DNA from: Spirochaetota bacterium
GTDB taxonomy: Bacteria; Spirochaetota; Spirochaetia; Treponematales; UBA12059
Direction of reading: 5' to 3'
DNA: 64,000 nt
NCBI GenBank assembly: GCA_018262985.1
Contig: JADFDI010000005.1
Span: 159,286 to 223,285, forward strand
Shown one piece after another: positions 60,459 to 64,000 of this stretch. Position 1 is the stretch's first letter, and every line of letters starts with the position of its first letter. The position numbers were made by a program, and so were the translations under genes. The notes under the pieces are model-generated. The model had not been told where the DNA came from and did no database searches. It saw only the letters and a program-made list of their open reading frames with translations.

Positions 60459-61301
60459 CTACTCCTTGTTCGTCTGATCGGCATCGGCGCCAGCGCCGGC
60501 TGCCTTCGTGCCGACGTCGCGGCGCGAGGCCTGGCGCGCGTGCTTGGCGAAGGCGATCACCTTGTCGACGATCGAGGCCGCGACCACGAGCCCTACCAAA
60601 CCTTCGGACCAGGTCCAGACCCACCCGTAGCCCGCGGGAACGAAGAGCCTGACGGTCTCGAGGGCGTAGAGCCCCATGGTTCCGGCCACGGTGGCCTTGC
60701 CGAGGAAGGTGGCCTTGGGGAAGAAGCTGCCGTGGATTGCCAGCAGCACGAAGGCGAATACGGTCTGCAAGGCGAGCCGAGATACTATCAGCGCGAAGAA
60801 CCAGGTCGGAATGAGGAAATAATACTGATAGACGATGGAGAGGACCACGATCAGGCTGTAATCGCTGGTCGAGTCGGCGAGCTTCCCGATCCGCGTCACT
60901 TGCTTGCGGGTGCGCGAAATCCAGCCGTCGAGGAAGTCGGTGGCGAAGACCGCGGCCACCAGGGCGACCAACGGTCCCCGGATCGGATAATCCTTCGCGG
61001 CGAGCACGAGGAACAGCACGGTGGGTAGCGACGAAAGCCGCGCGAGCGTGACTACGTTGGCCAGATTCACTCGCTCGAGCCTTTCCCCTGTATCTTCTAT
61101 AATAAAGTCGTCGCGGAAGCGGTACAGCAGTATGAGGACCACGGAGTGGAATCCGATGGTGGTAGCCGCGAACGGAACCGCGTAAGCCGAGGTGATTCCA
61201 TAGGAAAGCGCGAAGGCGAGGAAAACCACGCCCTGGAATCCCAGAAGGGATACCACGGTCATTTCGATGCTTCGGATCAGGCGATTGTTGGGGTTTTTCA
61301 T
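60459..61301 (-). CDS. CDP-alcohol phosphatidyltransferase family membrane enzyme
   Basis: 280 aa from ATG 61301; the ORF extends to 61361 but has no better start. About seven membrane helices. The motif DFLDGWISRTRKQVTRIGKLADSTSD fits D-x2-DG-x2-(A/S)R-x8-G-x3-D-x3-D (Ser in place of the usual Ala). Members swap CMP from CDP-lipid for an alcohol such as glycerol phosphate, serine or inositol phosphate. The N-terminal 80 residues carry two additional helices. It has a consensus promoter shared with the divergent gene at 61423. Confidence 0.82.
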   Translation of the reverse strand: MKNPNNRLIRSIEMTVVSLLGFQGVVFLAFALSYGITSAYAVPFAATTIGFHSVVLILLYRFRDDFIIEDTGERLERVNLANVVTLARLSSLPTVLFLVLAAKDYPIRGPLVALVAAVFATDFLDGWISRTRKQVTRIGKLADSTSDYSLIVVLSIVYQYYFLIPTWFFALIVSRLALQTVFAFVLLAIHGSFFPKATFLGKATVAGTMGLYALETVRLFVPAGYGWVWTWSEGLVGLVVAASIVDKVIAFAKHARQASRRDVGTKAAGAGADADQTNKE

Positions 61302-61375
61302 GAGCGGGGACTCCGTCCGGACGCGTGGCGGCTGTTCGTCGCGGCCGGGAAGGTCCGGCATCCCCGGCGTCGCCG

Positions 61376-61415
61376 ATGATACAACTTGACACCGGGGGTG
61401 TCAAATCCATACCCT
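61376..61415. promoter_or_regulatory. Overlapping divergent promoters on a perfect palindrome
   Basis: TTGACACC-GGG-GGTGTCAA (61386-61404) is an 8-bp perfect inverted repeat. Its arms supply the -35 box on each strand. Minus: TTGACA (61404-61399), 17 bp, TATCAT (61381-61376). Plus: TTGACA (61386-61391), 18 bp, TACCCT (61410-61415). Only one polymerase can bind at a time, and a dimeric repressor could block both. Confidence 0.75.
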
Positions 61416-61422
61416 GAGCGGC

Positions 61423-61998
61423 ATGACCACAGCAGACAAGCTCACCGCGAGCCGCATCATATTGGCTCCCGTTTTTTTCGCCGCGTTCCTCCTGTACCGT
61501 TCGGGTCTCGTTCCTCCGCTTCCCGTCCTCGTCGCCATGTGGCTCCTCTTCATCTATATGGAAGTTTCCGACCTTCTCGACGGCATGGCCGCCCGCGCGA
61601 GCTCGACGGTGAGCGATTTCGGCAAGCTGTTCGATCCCTTCGCCGACGTACTCGCGCGGCTCACGTATTTTCTTTGTTTCGCCATCGACGGCATCATGCC
61701 GCTCTGGATCCTCCTCCTCGTGTTGTACCGGGAATATTCGATCATGTTCCTTCGCATGCTCCTTACCCGCCGCGGAATTTCGATGGGGGCGCGGTCGGGC
61801 GGCAAGGCCAAGGCTGTCCTCTACATGTCGGCCGGCCTCCTGTCGCTTGCGGTGGTGACTTTGCGCGAATACACCGCCCTGCCCGGACTCGCCGCCGCCG
61901 AGACCCTGACGATGGTCGCCTATGCGCTGGCCGCGATCCTGTCGGTGGTATCCTTCATCGATTATGTCGCGCAATTCCGCAAACTGACCGCTGCCTGA
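61423..61998 (+). CDS. CDP-diacylglycerol--glycerol-3-phosphate 3-phosphatidyltransferase-like enzyme
   Basis: 191 aa with about five membrane helices, close to the usual PgsA length. The motif SDLLDGMAARASSTVSDFGK continues LFDPFAD and fits the complete CDP-alcohol motif. YREYSIMFLRMLLTRRGISM with GKAKAVLYM resembles PgsA's REx...GKxKT region. It therefore probably makes phosphatidylglycerophosphate, the precursor of phosphatidylglycerol used by Lgt. No SD; the -10 box ends seven bases before the ATG. The HAD gene follows after 10 bp. Confidence 0.8.
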   Translation: MTTADKLTASRIILAPVFFAAFLLYRSGLVPPLPVLVAMWLLFIYMEVSDLLDGMAARASSTVSDFGKLFDPFADVLARLTYFLCFAIDGIMPLWILLLVLYREYSIMFLRMLLTRRGISMGARSGGKAKAVLYMSAGLLSLAVVTLREYTALPGLAAAETLTMVAYALAAILSVVSFIDYVAQFRKLTAA

Positions 61999-62008
61999 GG
62001 ACGACGCG

Positions 62009-62803
62009 ATGCTGCCCCTCGCCGAGCTCCCGCGGGATTCCCTCGCCGGCATCCGATTCGTCCTGACGGACGTCGACGATACCCTTACCGAGCACGGCCG
62101 GCTCGAGGCTTCGACCTATTCGGCTCTCTGGCGCCTGCGCGACGCAGGCCTTCCCGTCATTCCGATCACCGGAGGCCCCGCGGGGTGGTGCGACCTCATG
62201 GTCCGGATGTGGCCCGTCGCCGCCGCCATCGCCGAGAGCGGCGCCGTCGCCTTTTGGCTCGAGGACGGGACGCTCCGATCCTGGGTCTGGCCGGACGCCG
62301 TGGCCGTGGCGGATTCCGACCGTCTTTCCCGGATCGCGGAAGCCGTGATGGCGGCCCATCCCGCGGCGCGCCTCGCCAAGAACCAGTTCTGCAGGATCTA
62401 CGATCTCGCCATCGACGTCGGAGAGGAGCCGCCGCGCTTGCCTCCCGACGAGGTAGAGGCGATCCGGTCCATCGTCGCCGGTTCGGGCGCGCGCATGGGT
62501 CGTTCCTCCATACACGTAAACGTCTGGCTCGGTTCCTACGACAAGCTCGCGATGGCGGAGCGCTTCCTCTCGATGCGCTACGGATACGACGCGGAGCGGG
62601 ACGCCTCTTCGGTCCTCTACGTCGGCGACTCCCCGAACGACGAGCCGATGTTCCGCCGTTTCCCCTTGTCCGTGGGCGTGGCGAACGTCCGGAAATATGT
62701 CGAGGATCTGGAGCATCATCCGAAATTCGTGACAAGCGCTTCGCATGGGGCCGGTTTTGCCGAACTGGCTACCGCTATCCTCGCTGCGAAAGAAAATCGA
62801 TGA
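62009..62803 (+). CDS. HAD-superfamily (Cof/SPP-type) phosphatase
   Basis: 264 aa. HAD motifs in order: I FVLTDVDDTLTEHG (nucleophile Asp and acid Asp), II VIPITGGPAGWC, III Lys in SYDKLAMAERFL and IV VLYVGDSPNDEPMFR. The cap is type C2B, as in sucrose-phosphate and mannosyl-3-phosphoglycerate phosphatases. The exact substrate, probably a sugar phosphate, cannot be read. GAGGACG precedes the ATG. Possibly in one operon with the PgsA-like gene. Confidence 0.87.
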   Translation: MLPLAELPRDSLAGIRFVLTDVDDTLTEHGRLEASTYSALWRLRDAGLPVIPITGGPAGWCDLMVRMWPVAAAIAESGAVAFWLEDGTLRSWVWPDAVAVADSDRLSRIAEAVMAAHPAARLAKNQFCRIYDLAIDVGEEPPRLPPDEVEAIRSIVAGSGARMGRSSIHVNVWLGSYDKLAMAERFLSMRYGYDAERDASSVLYVGDSPNDEPMFRRFPLSVGVANVRKYVEDLEHHPKFVTSASHGAGFAELATAILAAKENR

Positions 62804-62832
62804 AGCATTCACGGTTTTCGATGAAATCTCTA

Positions 62833-62861
62833 TTGACGATGATCTGACGCCTCGGTATAAC
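62833..62861 (+). promoter_or_regulatory. rrn promoter P1
   Basis: TTGACG (62833-62838), 17 bp, TATAAC (62856-62861): one mismatch from consensus in each box. It lies 30 bp after the HAD stop. Confidence 0.65.
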
Positions 62862-62934
62862 CATCTTCGCCCTCGGACGCCGCTTGCGACGTCCGAGCGA
62901 GCGGGTTCTTCGAAAAAAGCGCTGCGCGGGATGC

Positions 62935-62964
62935 TTGACACGCTGGCTCCACGCTCGCTACATT
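62935..62964 (+). promoter_or_regulatory. rrn promoter P2
   Basis: TTGACA (62935-62940), 18 bp, TACATT (62959-62964). About 100 bp downstream of P1. Confidence 0.65.
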
Positions 62965-63071
62965 GACAAAGCGCCTTGACGGCACGTTTCGGGCTCGCGG
63001 CCCGCGCGTACGTCGTACCGGAAGCCGAACGCGGCTCGATAAAATGGCGAAAATAAAGCGATCAGAGCTTC

Positions 63072-63101
63072 TTGACACTCCGGTGTGAAGCTGGTAATAA
63101 T
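63072..63101 (+). promoter_or_regulatory. rrn promoter P3
   Basis: TTGACA (63072-63077), 18 bp, AATAAT (63096-63101). Nearest of the three to 16S; it would give a leader of about 245 nt. Confidence 0.7.
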
Positions 63102-63279
63102 CGCGCCACCTTCCGCGAGGAAGGCGCCGAGCTGGCATGGAAGATGCTGGCAAGACGCGGTGGATCATTCACAGTGAAATAGGGATGGGGAAGAGCAGGA
63201 AGGTGACTGCTCCGCGCGACGCGCAAGCGGAGCGAGGGAGCGGCCTGGCCTGAAGAAGCCGCAAGGCTTTTGAAGGTCG

Positions 63280-63349
63280 GGCATCGAATGCCGGTGCGCG
63301 TATGCGCACGAAACACGACCCGTGATACTAGCGGTCTTCGGACCGTTAG
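63280..63349 (+). promoter_or_regulatory. Hairpin cluster in the 16S leader
   Basis: Three consecutive stems: GGCAT-CGA-ATGCC (63280-63292), GTGCGC-GTAT-GCGCAC (63294-63309) and CTAGCGGTC-TTCG-GACCGTTAG (63328-63349, with a UUCG tetraloop and one G-U pair). They end a few bases before mature 16S and probably guide RNase processing or folding. Confidence 0.6.
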
Positions 63350-63354
63350 ACTAT

Positions 63355-64000
<646 letters not shown>

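Larger units (their letters stand above)
62804..63354 (+). other. rRNA operon promoter and leader region
   Basis: A 550-bp gene-free stretch ahead of 16S rRNA. It contains an imperfect hairpin CTCGGACG/CGTCCGAG (62872-62897) that may end HAD transcription, three candidate tandem promoters and a leader rich in hairpins. No ORF of credible coding character is present. Confidence 0.75.

Noticed and set aside
59611-62052. 813-aa minus-strand ORF
   Set aside because: It covers parts of mnmG, two minus-strand genes in another frame and the PgsA-like gene; no coherent protein pattern.

Overview
The window looks like chromosomal DNA from a GC-rich spirochaete (Spirochaetota, Treponema/Rectinema-like). 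The main evidence is the 5' part of a 16S rRNA gene at the right edge, whose helix sequences read as spirochaetal. Supporting evidence is an archaeal/eukaryotic-type prolyl-tRNA synthetase, a protein resembling the spirochaetal periplasmic flagellar collar, a FapA/MinD-like flagellar pair, many lipoproteins with short lipoboxes, and an Asp-type MurA as reported for Borrelia. No insertion sequence, prophage, integrase or CRISPR array is visible. This is compact core-genome DNA with frequent 1-20 bp gene overlaps and short intergenic gaps.

Layout. 0-3.2 kb: partial proS, a secreted DUF2259 protein, a membrane protein and a polyprenol/dolichol-kinase-like enzyme. 3.2-6.8 kb: tRNA-Val(CAC) and the large FlcA-like TPR protein. 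6.8-16.9 kb: a mixed housekeeping and accessory set (glycogen-binding E-set protein, 2-hydroxyacid dehydrogenase, alpha/beta hydrolase with a DUF819 transporter, MFS transporter, galU, class III cyclase, deoxynucleoside kinase, YgiN-like monooxygenase, YchJ protein, tag). 16.9-21 kb: an orphan Liv-type binding lipoprotein next to a polytopic chemoreceptor-like protein, then trpS. 21-27.3 kb: lipoprotein and HEAT-repeat genes, an M24 peptidase, pyrC, a 44-aa gene and murA. 27.2-30.3 kb: J-domain protein and two membrane proteins. 30.25-30.6 kb: an AT-rich gene-free island with two perfect DnaA boxes, possibly an origin or DnaA-controlled site. 30.6-37.6 kb, all on the minus strand: pspA/YbjN/STAS operon, SDR plus a sigma-54 activator without a DNA-binding domain, WecG/TagA transferase, rsmE and a C-terminal processing protease. 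37.6-43.4 kb: small membrane protein, MinD/FlhG-like ATPase, FapA-family protein, lgt. 43.4-48 kb: PFK with a degenerate SDR, nadE-capA. 48-53.7 kb: four consecutive lipoproteins, two of them LPP20-like. 53.8-56.4 kb: GDPD, coiled-coil and outer-envelope genes. 56.5-59.8 kb: mnmE-mnmG. 59.8-62.8 kb: two head-to-head CDP-alcohol phosphatidyltransferases and a HAD phosphatase. 62.8-64 kb: three candidate tandem rrn promoters, a hairpin-rich leader and the start of 16S rRNA.

Promoters read as ordinary sigma-70 type (TTGACA/TTGACG, 17-18 bp, TAnnnT). Several genes without a Shine-Dalgarno sequence have the -10 box ending only 5-10 nt before the start codon, which suggests leaderless transcripts. 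The most unusual items are the DnaA-box island, the DNA-binding-domain-less sigma-54 activator coupled through a CTGA junction to an SDR with an apparent CTG start, the four-lipoprotein array, the STAS-zinc-ribbon/YbjN/PspA operon and a dispersed GAGCTCYGTCCCCG motif. All identities come from reading the sequence; no database search was run.
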